DNA of 64,000 bases from Anoplopoma fimbria (taxonomy: Eukaryota > Chordata > Actinopteri > Perciformes > Anoplopomatidae). A program made the position numbers and the translations under genes. Location of the stretch: assembly GCF_027596085.1 (NCBI RefSeq), contig NC_072465.1:19050207-19114206 (forward strand). The letters are read 5' to 3'. Below are positions 50,162 to 62,692 of this stretch, piece after piece; positions within the stretch are counted from its first letter, which is position 1, and each line of letters opens with the position of its first letter. The notes under the pieces were generated by a model. That model searched no databases, had not been told where the DNA came from, and saw nothing but the letters and a program-made list of their open reading frames with translations.

Positions 50162-50940
50162 TGGCAAGGCCTTTCTACAATTAAAGTATATTTAGCTGCT
50201 ATCTCAACCTGTCATTTAGGCTTTAGGGAGAAGCCTGTAGGGCAGCATCCTTTAGTATGTCGATTCATGAAATGTGCATGCCGTAAACTCCACATTTCCA
50301 GGCCCCGGGTTCCTCTGTGGGATCTGTTGGTTGTGTTGGAGGCTCTCTCTTATCACCCATTTCACCCTATAGAGCCGGTGGGGATGAAGTTTATTTCACT
50401 TAAAACAGTGTTACTCTTACCTTTAACCATAGCAAAGCATTTGAGTGACTTGCACCCTTTTACCATTCGTCCTTCCTGCTTGCAGTTTGCTCCAGGGCTC
50501 ACCAAGGTCTGTCTGCAGCCTACAGATGTCCCACAGTGGAGCATGCAGCTTTTCACCACCTCCATTGACACATTTTGCCCCGTGCCAGCACTGCATGTGT
50601 ATGTGAGGAGATCGGCAGGTTTCGGTAAAGGAGATCAACTGTTTTTGTCCTGGGCCGCTCCCCACAAAGGCAGACAATTGTCCCGCCAGAGGCTGACTGG
50701 ATTGTGGAAGCCAAATCTCTGGTCTACAGCTGTAGCGATTTGCAGCCTGCAGCCCCCCAGGGGTTTGAGGGCTCATTCCTCAAGGAGTATGGCCACACCA
50801 TGGGCCCTTTTCAAGGGTATTTCAGTGCAGGATATTTGTGCTGCAATGATCTGGGCTACGCTTCACACTTTTGTAAGGTTTTGAAGGCTCGATGTCTTAT
50901 GGCCATCATTGGCACATGCTGTGCTAGAGGCAAACGCACC
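50162..50940 (+). pseudogene. DIRS tyrosine recombinase, inactivated
   Basis: Starts WQGLSTIKVYLAAIS (core-binding domain) and runs through WDLLVVLEALSYHPF, KFISLKTVLLLPLTIAKHL, SDLHPF, LHVYVRRSAGFGKGDQLFLSW, GLRAHSSRSMATPWALFKG, ISVQDICAAMIWATLHTFVRF. Family knowledge: the catalytic set is Arg, His-x-x-Arg and Tyr. The HSSR box is present. The first Arg, expected in the KR-VSDL box, is His here (codon 50438-50440), and the nucleophile Tyr after HTFVRF falls on a TGA (50882-50884). A stretch at about 50690-50745 reads correctly only in another frame. The C-terminal PSLAHAVLEANAPEFL follows to a TGA. Confidence 0.85.
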
Positions 50941-51020
50941 AGAGTTCCTGTGATAAACGCTACACAGCTAAACAATATTTGGCTTTGGGAGATTTCATGC
51001 AATCCCGGAGTGGTTTATAT

Positions 51021-51265
51021 TTCCCATAGTGAAACACCAGAAGACGTTTGAGAAGAACTTTGGGCTACTTACTTTGATAACAGAGTGAGGTCACATCCCT
51101 CCTTTCATTGACACAGAAAGAAATCGGTCTCAAGGAATTGTAAGCGGGTGGTTGACTATGGCAATATGAGGGGGCATGGCCCTAGCACAGTTTGACTGAC
51201 AGACATGGTGTCATTTGAGCTTCCATAGTTGGTCATGCCAAGGTGATTCCCCATAGTGAAACCCC
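51021..51265 (+). repeat. direct repeat CCCATAGTGAAAC at the right end of the DIRS element
   Basis: TTCCCATAGTGAAACACC (51021-51038) recurs as TTCCCCATAGTGAAACCCC (51247-51265). DIRS elements carry terminal and internal complementary regions at their right end, so these may be parts of that structure. Confidence 0.6.
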
Positions 51266-51300
51266 TTATTCTGTATCAAAGAACTGGGGGTTACATTAAG

Positions 51301-54300
51301 TGACACAACGATTTCATGTATAATTTAACGCAGAATATCGGAGCATCTCCCTTCACAACATCCGTCCATTTTCCGACCATGTAAAGCGGTGTGTTTCCTG
51401 TTTCAAATGATCATGTTGACTGGTGACTGGTGGTGGTGAAGGTGGTGGTTGTGTTATATTCTGCTGTCCTGCTGCTGCCTTTAAATTACAATGACATGGC
51501 CAGGAGTGGAAAGATAGAGATTTGGTAGGGAAGGAAAGGAGGAGAAGACATTGGAAGGGGGAGGAGGAAGAATGTAGATGGCAAAAGACAGCAGTTGCAG
51601 CTTGTGGAGGAAGCTGGAGACCAAATGAAGGTTTTAAAAGAAAACAGAAAGATGGAATAAAGAGTGGTAAGAATAGAAAGAGCAAGCGGAAAGGTAAGAT
51701 AGAGGTGAAATGCCCTGCTGAAGCCTGAGCTGAGTAATCTCATTTCTTTCTTTATTATATAATGTAAACATGCATGCACACACAAATAGACTAACATGCA
51801 TAAATGTACACACAGAATTGATTTTCTCTTTTCTAGGAAAAGCAGGGCAGCTGTGAGTAGAACTATTGTTCGCATGCAATCACAGATAAAACCATGATAA
51901 AGGCAATGTGTCAAAATGGATCCTCATCAACATTAAATAGTTTGAACATCAAAGGGTGAGCAACTTCCTGATGCTTAAGTGCTGGGGATATGGAGCACTT
52001 CATGATTTTCTTATCGTCTTTCAAAATCCTCCTATCTCCAATATTTCCATTGTCGTCTTTGGACCTGTGTGTCTGTCCCAACAATATCTATTCTTTCATC
52101 CTGCTAACCCGTCTATCTGTAGCTGACTAAAACACTTCCCTGCTGTGCTATTCTTCCGTCTACCTCCCTGCCTACGTGCCAGTCGGTCTGTATAATTGTT
52201 GGCATGCTCCCCATGGGTTGACAGTGAGTAATGAGTAACATATGATCAAAGACTGAAGGAGAAAGTGTAGATTTTTACCTAAAGTGCGAGAACACTTAAT
52301 TGGACTTTATGAACTCGAACACCATATGGAAACCACATTAAAACAGGAAGCTCCACAGCCAGATGCCAAGACCATCTGACCACCATACTGTACAGTATTT
52401 GCCGTATGACGATTCTACTGACAATACAAAGAGGAATCTACAGCAGCTGAGATACAATATAGGGCTACTAACATGTTTATTTTTTTGTAACTTGGTCTCT
52501 ATTCAGCTCCAGGAGAGGCCTGTTGAAATTAACACATAATGTGCAATGTAATACTGTGCATCCTATCTTAGCATGGATTTGACCTTTTATTATATTGTCT
52601 CTTTGTGCCTAGTGAGACGTCTGCTGGGTCTCTCTGTTCTGCTCCTTGATTATAAAGAACAAATGTTAATGATGAAACGGTGCTCTACAATAATTGCTGC
52701 TTTCTCTTTGATGAGAAGTTTCTGGTCTGACAAGCAGTGGGTAGTTTGCCGTCCTCCACAGAGAAGCCATGCGCATTCTCCATGTGTCTGTCTCAAAATG
52801 TCCTTGAGCACAGTGAGGCAGAGCTGAGGTAGAAGCTGTGCCTCACTGCACCACCAGCAGCAGCAACACTGGCATACAGCTCCCCCTGCCTGTGACAAAA
52901 ATGACTGCAGGAGACTTCACTGATAATAGAGCTGCTCTGGTCTGCACACCTGCACCCCCGTAAATATCACATTATAAGATGACAGGCTTACAAATGCGCA
53001 TGTGTTTGTATCATGACATGAATAGATTCATTTCCAAACATTGTCAAAAGCATCAGATTATTTTATTAAGGTGTTTTTTTTTGTGAGAGGGAACAATTAA
53101 AATTAACACCTTACAATGTGATGCAATTGATACACCACTACAAAGTACCTCTGCAGAAATGACAATCAACAGCTCACCGACAATAAACAATTTAAAGCTT
53201 CACAATGGTAGCAATTAGAGCGATACCCTTGGATGGGGATATATTAGGTCGGGAGTGCTCTAATAAATGTGTGCCCACTCCTTGTATGAGACAACATATA
53301 CAAAGGAAGGGACATGCTGAATTCAGTATGTTAGTTACGCTGCTGGTGTCACAATGCAGAAGGCAGAGATCAGACAAATCAAGGCTTACTTTGACTTGAT
53401 AACAGTGTGTTCAAGCACATGCTATATATGTTTCAGTGCTGCTTGAGAAGTCAAATAAACCCAGTGAACCCAAAAAAACATTTACTGTTTTTAAGAGCTT
53501 TACATACATTGCATGTAACCTGCATTACACTGCAATGACCATTTATAAAACCTAATAAAAAAATAAAAAATGTTAGGAAAAAAAGGATATCAGCTACACA
53601 GCAGAGGCAGTTACACAATGCCTGGGAATCCCCAAACACACGCACACACACATTGGACAGCAGCTGCACTGCAATACCGTACCGCAATATCAAAGCGCAC
53701 TCACCTAGAAAGAGAGAAAGCCACGTTTACTGACATTGTCTCTGAGGTGAAGTGTTACATAACAACCGCACGGAGAGCCTTCTTTCAGCCACTATCAGTG
53801 CTCTCTAATTGGGTTGAAAGCAGCTGCCGTGCTAACTAAGCACAGCAGACAGAGCCTGACGAAGAAATAAGGTTATTTTGGAAACCAATGCAGGAGATCC
53901 AAAAAGGACTGCAGCTCCAATACATATCAGGCTGAGGAGAAGACAAAGCTGGGAGCAGAAAAATTAGAGAGAGGGATGAGTCAGAGAGAAGAGGAAAGAG
54001 AGCACGGCATGTACGAATACATTCGTCCATGTGTGTGTGAGCTGAGTCTATGTCGGCTTCTAGAAAGTGAGGGGGTTTTGAGGAAAAGCAGTTGGCCAGG
54101 CAACTCAGACAGCCTCGGGGTTGCTGTGTGTCACTGCTGACCGATATTGAGAGGCAAGAAAGTGAGAACAGGTGAGGATATGCTAAAGCTGTGAGAGGAT
54201 GAGCGTTATAAGTCTTTTGTCCAAACTGAGAAGCCCTAATGGACCCCATCTTTCACATCTACGAAATATCCTCTGTGCCACAGAAATATGTCAAGGTGTG

Positions 54301-57300
54301 CCACAGTGGGTGGCTCCATCATTCCCTCACTCTCCTTTCCAGCTCCACCTGCCTCCTTGCCTCTCTGTTTCTGCGGTGTCCAGATGTCACCTTTCCTCTG
54401 GCCTTGGTGCAATTTTTCATCAACATTGCTTCATTCTTTCAACAACTGTGTTTTTTGTCCTGTCCTTGTTGCTGTTGTGAGGAGTTCTGCTGTATTCACA
54501 GTCACCTGAATATCTTGCCATGGGTGTTCCTACTGAGTAAATGGCATTATACAACGTAAGCAACATGCTCGGGCTGTGGAGGGAGATATGGATAGAGTAG
54601 AGTGTAATCCTGCCTGGAGCAGCTCTGTGGATGCACATTAACAACTGTAACCAAATAAATACTGGCATTTTATTGCCAAGCATATTGAAATGTAACAAAC
54701 AAATGTAGCATGAAAGTCATTATTATTGAAAAACTAGATAAACCAAATGCTGTTTGAATATAATGATCTAATAATAAGTAGTGATTCCGTGCTTAATAGT
54801 GGATGCTCTGGTGCTTTTACGGGCTGAGGTTTCGCCTCTGTGGGAGATCATCCTATACAGTAAATGAGGAGTTTTGCTATCAGCTGATGAATTATCCAAT
54901 CAAACCAATCTGAGCCCAACAACCCCTGGAGCATAGCCTCTAGTTGTCAATCACCTTGTACAGGAACTCAGGGGAGGTGAACTGTGGTAATTGATAAAAT
55001 ATGGGGGAGTGGAATGAAGTGAAACATGTTTTCCTTTTTTCAGTGTTTTCCTCTACAGCTTTGCTATTTTCTAGTTTTATAAGAAACTTTTTTTTTCTTA
55101 TTAAGAGATACTAGTGTATGTTGTAATAAAATGTCATGAATAAAAAACAGTGAAAAGATGATTTTAATGGAACTCCTGTAACTAGAGCCAAGGCTACACG
55201 CTTATGACAGGTAGAGGGAAATAAGACTCGATCCTGTCTGCTGTAACAGAAAACAGTGTGATGAAACATGAAAATATGACAATCCGGTGAATCTGGTGAA
55301 TCTGCAGCTACTGTATTTTTTTTGATAGATGGCCATTAAAACCCTGGTCAGATATTTCATGTGTGGTATTGTCTCGTATTGACAAATATTTAGTGAGCAT
55401 GCTAACATACTAAACTAAGATGTTGAACATAAATATTACATGCTAATAAGCATGTTATGCTGACAATGAATCAATAAAGAAATCACTATTCACTCACAAT
55501 TTCTTCAAACCAACATTTGTGTTTCAAGTAGACCTTTACACATTATTCTCCACTATTTTGATGCAGACAGAACCATGTTCTGAGCTGTATGTACTATTGT
55601 AGGGGTATTTAAATAAATTCAACGAGGTCCAGTTTTAAAGAATTTCCTCATGCAAAGGTCCAGAACATCACAATAATGTCTGATTTAGTCCCATATATAT
55701 TGAAGTAGTTGTATTAACTGTAACTGGAAGGTTGCCAGTTGGATTCCAGTTTGTAAATCGCATTGAGCTTAGTGTTAATGTAATGTGTGATGTATAATCA
55801 AAAGTGTAAAAAAGCCTAAAATGTTACATGTATTTTTTGAGGAAAAAAGTATGTACTTGTTATAATCAATTTAGACAATGTAATTGTGTATCACAATGTC
55901 TCAATATCTAAATGTTTTCATTAAAATATAATTCCAATGAAAAATGATAAATAATCATATTGAGTTATTTCCCAGTCCTAGTTACAGTACAGGTTATATG
56001 CCTGTGGTATATATTTTAATATCAAACAGCCTTTGTAAACATTCCCAGAAAATATTAACACAGTGCCTGGTAGACTGAAACACTGTTTACACTGAACATA
56101 GGGAAATTGCGGAAGGTCTCCCTTTTAACTTGTCCCCTTTGGAGAGATTACAACCTTCACACCTTCCATGCTCCTTTCTCCCAACCAGCTTCTGTATCAT
56201 AACCTCACCCATCTGAACACAGCCAAACCCAGAATAAGTCTGTTTTAATCTGTTTCACCACCAGAGTCACTACCTTCACAGAATAGTGCATCAAACAAGA
56301 GGATGACACCTGTGCTTGTGGGGATTTTACTAATTCACACACTCAGTATGACACATGGTGCAGTCCACATGGCACTCAGTGTGACACTCGCTTAAGAAGG
56401 TTTTTAACCTCAAAAGGTCCCGAAAAACATACTGAGTCATCATCGCATTAGAGGCTGAATGCTTGTGTGTAGTGAGGCAGAGACTGTGAATTTAACTTTG
56501 TAAATTCTGGTGTTGGGTTAAACCCATATCATAATGGTAATGATATATAAAGGCACTGAAAACTCATATGAGCATGTGCAAAGACAGATAAAGTGTTAAA
56601 TTCTGCATTTCTTTATCAGTAATGCCACCAAGGCTTGGACTAGCCCTATAGCACGTACTGAGGGGTTTACATGGAAAGTAGTTTATGCCAAGCAAAGTTC
56701 ATGCTGCATACGGTGTGTTGTGCAGCTGGTAAATAAATTATCTAAAGTACATTTCAAGGAAAGAAGAGGGGAGGACTTCAGCAATGCTCTCACCTCTGTA
56801 AAGAAATCTGCAGTCATTCATGAGAGTCCACACATTTTGCATACAAAATAAAATGCGTGTTTTCAGGACACATTCAGAAATGAGTAATGTCAAGAGGCTG
56901 AGGATTATTTATTGTAATTGTAATAAAATGTGTTGCTTAGGAGGCATTAGTTAGAAAAATAGGTATGGCAAGATTGCTCATGATGGTAAGGACAATTGTC
57001 CGTGTCAACTAAAATAAAACCCAGTTGTTTAAAACTTAATGAGTTTGACCTCTGTCTACTTCCATTGGTTTCCCAGTGGGCCAGGATCCTGACCTCTAAT
57101 TACTCATCTGTTCACAGATTTGTAAGCCTTTTCATGGACACACTCTGTTGCCTCCAGCATGACAAGCTGCTTAATCTGTGTCCAGAACTCATAAAGGCCT
57201 GATACAGCTTCTTAGAGAATTCCTTCCTGTGGTGCAGCTACAACGTATAAACACAAACAAACATGGAGGTGAAACATCTTTCTGCTTTGTTTTGTCTGCC

Positions 57301-58033
57301 TCATTACCAGCCTACAGGGGGACATATGCAGGTTGTTAGGATCTTAAACTGGCTGGGAGTTTACATGTGCATGTTAATAATTGGTATTATCTGTCTGATT
57401 ATACCACTGAGCATGCAGGACTAACCTCTACAACAATAGCTAGCAGAAAAATCTGTCACTGATGATGCATCTGTGCCATTGTTACACCTTTGGTTTAAGC
57501 AAATGAAGAAAGAAACTGACACTGGTGTTCCAGGTTTAACTTAAAAATAGGCCAAAAGGCATACGGCCCAGAAAGATAGACTAGAAATAGAAAGAGTTTT
57601 GTTAATAATGTTAACAACGTTCTTCTCGCTTTGAATTCAGCTGTCTACCGGGAGATAAGAAGGAACATAAATGGTGTAATATTGGCCGCAGTATGTGCGC
57701 AGTAGAGCATGCCTCTCTAACTGTTAATAAAACAAAACAGGGTTTACAAAAGATTTCACGGTGGCCGTTTTAGTCCACCAGAACTGATTTGTCCCATTTT
57801 AACCTGAATTAGCACCAGCTGTACTCACCAACACAGAACTGAATAAGCAATGTGACATACAATTTGTATGTGTTAATTAAGTATCATAAAAATCATAAGT
57901 AAGGCACTCTGAAGACTGAAAGACGGCAAAGCGTACTTGTCTTTTAAGAGGATGTATAGATACAGATAAAGGCTATGTATAAGCAGGATCACAGACCTCT
58001 TGCTTTCTAATACACATTTGCATCCTATGTATG

Positions 58034-58035
<2 letters not shown>
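51301..58035. other. non-coding upstream flank
   Basis: About 6.7 kb of AT-rich sequence with no recognised gene. The 54199-54559 stretch is open in three frames but low in complexity and matches nothing known. A strong minus-strand CTTTCTCTCTTTCTAG followed directly by GTGAGT sits at about 53700-53721 and could be a splice signal of an upstream non-coding exon, unproven. Confidence 0.55.

Positions 58036-58082
<47 letters not shown>
58036..58082. repeat. (AC)n microsatellite
   Basis: About 23 AC units, then ACAAACACAC. Confidence 0.98.
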
Positions 58083-58090
<8 letters not shown>

Positions 58091-59490
58091 ATATTAACTT
58101 CCTGCTGCAAGGTCACTGGAAGACAGAAAGAAAGAAATACTGCGGTGGCCCTCTGATTGCTCCAGATGAGCCGGTAGAAATCATGAGGGAGTTATTGGTC
58201 TAATTAAATTCAGCACATGCAGGCTAAGTGTGCTAGAAGGGTACCAAAGACAGAATGAGGAGGAGAGGAGAGAAACAAATTAAGAAGAGTGAATGAGTAA
58301 CAATAGTTCTTTTAATCTAGCCTTGGTGCGCCTAAAAAATAGACTTGCGTTTGCCAATTTCATCCCAAGTGCAAAAATCTCTACCACTAAATTCTAACAA
58401 ATACCTAACGAGTGCAAACTTGAAACAGAAATGTGTGTTTTTGAACTGACAATTTACAGAATGACATTTTATTTTGAGTCCTGAGATGTGCACAGTATAC
58501 CACACCTGCGTTACTATGGCAGAAGGAATGTGGCTATGAAATGTCGTCATCACTTTTATTGGATTTACTGCTTAGCTATTGCTCCCTGCTCCTTTATTTG
58601 ATCAATTGAAAAGTGAAGAAAGTAGAGAGCAGAGCCAAATGCAAACAATTACACTGCAACCTGTATTGTGTAAAAACAAATCAACAACTCAGATTTGAAA
58701 ATTCCTGACTTTGGTGCCCCCAGTGGTAGAATCAAAAAAGACAGTGTGGCTGACAGCAATGCAGGCTAAATCCACAACCCCAACCCCCTTTAATCTCATT
58801 AACAATTTCATATCCATAAAAGTGTTAACACATGGAAAATGCACATCAAAGTGATACATATGTGGGCATCACCACTAAAAAAAAACGCTTTTAGAAGATA
58901 AATTTGAAATGAGATGTGGTCTAAGCACGTATCAAAATAAACAGTGCAAGTGAGTGTATTTAAAGCTCCAAAATGATTATTCCTTCATATGATTTATTCT
59001 GGGGGTTTTTTATTTACATGGATGGTCTCTCAAAGAGGGTGTCAGATGCAGTAAATACAATTTTATCATGGGTAGATATCATATACATAAATGCATATGG
59101 ACAAACAGTAAGCCCTCCATTAATTGTTTAAAAAATGAATGCGAAAAAAAATGAATTTTCATCAACTTCAACTACCTCTTTTATGGTCATACAGGGCATA
59201 TGTATTCATGTTTATCTTATATATATATATATATATATATTAGGGTGTCATCTCTTAGTGGACTAATCAGTTGTTTTGGTTTGGTTTTATGTTTTTCATA
59301 CTGAATGACTTATTTCCAAGAAACCTATGAGCATGTCTCTGGTAAAAACAATATTTAAAGTGGTGCATTTGTTTGATTCTTCATGGGAAAACTCAGTTTT
59401 ACAGACCTGTCAATTATATCAACTAATTTATTAGTCAGCTATTAAGAATAACTTTGGGAGAGGACGGCCCGAAAGTTTATGTGTGTGTAT
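58083..59490. other. non-coding sequence
   Basis: AT-rich, includes a short (AT)n tract at 59219-59240. Nothing else recognised. Confidence 0.6.
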
Positions 59491-59712
59491 ATTAGTGTTA
59501 AAGCAGGTCGTCCTTCAATCAGAGGATCGGCTGTAACCTCTAGGTGTGTGAATGTTGTATGGTACTGGTTAGTTAAAGTCCTTATGGGCAGGAGGCACCT
59601 TGCATGGTAGTCCCTGCCATCAGTGTATGAATGGGTGAATGGTGTAGTGATGAAGGGCTTTGAGTAGTCGTAGGACTAGAAAAGCGCTGTACAAGTCAAT
59701 TTACCATTTAGT
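59490..59712 (+). mobile_element. teleost short interspersed repeat
   Basis: Contains ATCAGAGGATCGGCTGTAAC, GGGCAGGAGGCACCTTGCAT, GGTAGTCCCTGCCATCAGTG, TATGAATGGGTGAATGGTG, and ends GACTAGAAAAGCGCTGTACAA followed by TTTACCATT. This is a very common dispersed repeat of fish genomes (usual end: AAAAGCGCTATATAAATxCAGTCCATTTACCATT). It is diverged here. Plus orientation by the usual reading. Confidence 0.8.
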
Positions 59713-60779
59713 TATATAGCTTCAATGTAGCAAGCAGCGACTCAAACATATGAAACCGAGCAGTGTGTTAAACAAATCCACAAAATCTACTGAACCAATC
59801 AGCAGGCAGCAGACCAAGAATATAATGACTGACAGGTCATATAAACTTACCGATACACATACACCCTCATGTGAACAAATACACTAAATTCTATCAGATT
59901 CTCACATAATGGGTGACTGAAACTCAAAGTCCTTTTATCTGGATAAGATGAATTGGAAAAACACAGATGATTGTTGCTGGACCGGGCAATTTGTCATTAC
60001 ACTCAAAGCAAGTGGGTGTCAGTGTCAAATGACTGCCTGCAGTAGCTTCAACGCTGCCTTTCAAACCCATCTCATGTTTATTCAAGGTACACTTCCCAAG
60101 ATAGTCTCAAATCCAAAATTAACCACATTTTGGGAGATTTTTGACAAAACTTTGGAAAGCAAGCAAGAAAATAAAAATAAAATCTATGAAGGTAGACATT
60201 CTAAGTGAAACTAAAAGAGCTTTATAAACTGTACAGAATGTGACCACTATATCCTTGCACCATAAGTTCTTTCCTGAAGAATTGAGATCCACCTCATTGC
60301 ATTGTTGTTAGGAATAGGACCTGAATTTAAATGGTCCTTCAAACAGCATGACAGCCTTCTCCCTGTCAGTTGTGTCCTATATTCCCCCCTCTCACCCTCC
60401 TCACCTTTCTTTTTCTTTCATCTCCTCGCTTTTTCCTAAGAATTCTTCCACTGGTAGACAAGCTCAGAAATCAAAATGAGCTATTTTTAATGTCTCTTTA
60501 TCATAATTTTCTGATAATCCTTATTACCAACAGTACAAGAATAAATAAATACCTACTGTACCTGTACTTGCGTCAAGTGTCCTATTAAAATGTAAAAAAA
60601 AAATTGTGGAAAAGATAAATGTCAAGTTTGTCGCTATGCTACACAGAGGTGATGATGACACAGCAAAATTGAATGCACTGCGACGCTAACAGATTCTCGC
60701 TTGACTCTATGAGATATGACAGAGTGGAGCAAGGTATGGATTTTCTCTGCAGGCTGTTTTTTTTTTTTCTTGTACACAT

Positions 60780-60801
60780 CTGTTGTTCTTTTGAACAACA
60801 G
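60780..60801. repeat. 9-bp inverted repeat with TTTT loop
   Basis: CTGTTGTTC and GAACAACAG are exact reverse complements around TTTT. It lies just after a T run. Confidence 0.85.
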
Positions 60802-61289
60802 TTAAATCATAAAAACAAATACTATATACGACGTAGATTTTTTTGGTGTTTGCATTTGCATGGAAGACGTAACCTCGTTTTTTCCAAACTGCAGGTAAAG
60901 GACTGATCTAAGTTCAAATGCTGACTTTACTTTATATATTTGTAAGCCTGTATTATCTAAGTTAAAAAGAGTAGTTTGCTGTGCTACGTCTATCCTACAT
61001 CGTCATCAAATATGTACTTCAAATATCTAAAATTGGGGTTAAGGGCATGAAGTTTCAGAGGACAATGAGACAGCCGGTGCATTCATCTCTTCCCTCCATT
61101 TTCAGTCTTTGTGCGTCTTTGTGCCTACTTTTATTCATTAATGTCTCATCACATGTATGTTTGTCCAACGGGACAAATAGAGACGGAGTGAAAATAAGGG
61201 AGAAGGGGACAGAAAGAGGACTGACACTCTGCTTCTGAGCTATCTGGCTGTTTTGGTGCAAGCGGAGCTGATGGTCGAGGTCACACAGT

Positions 61290-61820
61290 CATCCCAGTCC
61301 CATTCTGACAGTGTGGCTGACTGACTAAATGACTGAATAAATGAATGAATGACTGCACCACTTGATGGCTAGGCAAATGGCTGACTGGTTGTTTGACTGA
61401 CTGCCTAGCTGTACTGCCGTTCTCTGAATGGTTTTCCTTGTATTTTACAGTGTTGGTGCACACTGACTAACTAACTGTCTACTGAATTGACTGACAAGTC
61501 AGCCAATCAGACCGAAAGCAAGTGACCCTGTCTGTCAGTTGGTGTGATGATCAGTCAGTTGATCAGACAGGCAAGAAAATATTCAACTAACAAGCCAGTG
61601 AAATTACCAATTCATTGGCCACTGACTGTAATCAGCCACAGAGTCAGCCATCCAGAACACCAGACAGCCAATAGATCAAGTAGGAGAGGTGATAATGTTC
61701 CCTATCAATTCACCATGCCAAACAGTCAGTTAGCTAATGCAGTGAAGACAGCTAGCCAGCAAACACACATTATCAGTTACGGCAGCGAAGCCTGCTGCTA
61801 TGACACAACCAGTCAGTAAG
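61290..61820. repeat. degenerate (TGAC)n / (GTCA)n tract, strand-switching
   Basis: From about 61310 to 61500 the words are GACTGACT, GAATGAATGACT, TTTGACTGACTGCC and AATTGACTGAC. From about 61500 to 61815 they become CAGTCAGTTGATCAG, GAGTCAGCCATCC, AACAGTCAGTTAGC and AACCAGTCAGTAAG, the reverse-complement register. Non-coding. Confidence 0.75.
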
Positions 61821-62596
61821 TGTGACAGAGAAGAGACTGCAGAGTGCATGCAGCCAACAGATGGCCTGACTGAATGAGGAGGTGTGTGATGAAACGTATC
61901 CATTTAGAGACACTACAAGGACAAGGGGATTTGATTTCTCTACAAAAAATTGAGTTTGACATAGAGAATGGACAACATGCATGATATATATATATGTGTA
62001 TATAAATAAACAGATATATAAATATCAAAGAGATCTCCAAAAATGAATCCATTCTGCAGGAGAAATATTTCTACAGCAGATCATCCTCATCTTTTCTCTC
62101 CAACAGATCACCTGCACCTTAACTGCCTTGCTGACTGATTCAGGGCTCAAATATTATCCATTTTCTGCACACCCACAAACCGCAGACATGCATGGAACAA
62201 CGTGTACAGATTAATAATCACACATCACAGCCTCTCGCCATGCAGATAATTTACACCAACTGAATCAGAAGCCACTAACCAAACCCGGCAAACAGATAAG
62301 CAGTTAATTTATTCACACAAGCACAGTGCATACTTACAAGGCAGCAAGGTTATCAGCACCATCACCGTGACGTGAAAATCCTCCCACCTTAAAACGATAT
62401 TGCAATGGCACATGCAGCGGTGGACTAACCACTACAGCGGTGTGCAGTATGTGTGTGTGTGTGTATGTGTGTGTGAGTGAGTGTAGGTGTGCGTGTGTGT
62501 GCGGACACTTGCTAAGCTGCACACTCACTGCTACTGCCTCAGCTGGGGCTGTCTCAATGCACAGCCTGTACCATGTCGGCAGGCGGCAGGGGTGGG

Positions 62597-62598
<2 letters not shown>

Positions 62599-62692
<94 letters not shown>
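62599..62692. repeat. (GT)n microsatellite
   Basis: About 47 uninterrupted GT units; an imperfect TGTGTGTATGTG stretch precedes it at 62450-62500. Confidence 0.99.

Larger units (their letters stand above)
49020..51300 (+). mobile_element. decayed, internally deleted DIRS-like (tyrosine recombinase) retroelement
   Basis: The order Gag-like ORF, reverse transcriptase/RNase H remnant, tyrosine recombinase on one strand without LTRs is the DIRS layout. Each part resembles fish DIRS proteins I know: the Cys/His-rich CIACMGAKHAQALL segment, an ICSHSWEQAV...LGFNINW...EYLGVPL remnant, then LSTIKVYLAAIS and GLRAHSSR...DICAA. Between the Gag-like ORF and the remnant, the RT core including the YLDD box is missing. 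Stops and frameshifts occur after Gag. The ends are not defined: no terminal repeat pair was found by eye. Outer limits are estimates. Confidence 0.88.
59713..62598. other. non-coding sequence with TGAC-rich tract
   Basis: AT-rich, no gene recognised. Contains a TTTT-loop hairpin (60780-60801) and the strand-switching tetranucleotide tract at 61290-61820. Confidence 0.6.

Noticed and set aside
54199..54559. Region open in three plus-strand frames
   Set aside because: Simultaneous openness in three frames reflects stop-poor, pyrimidine-rich composition, not coding.
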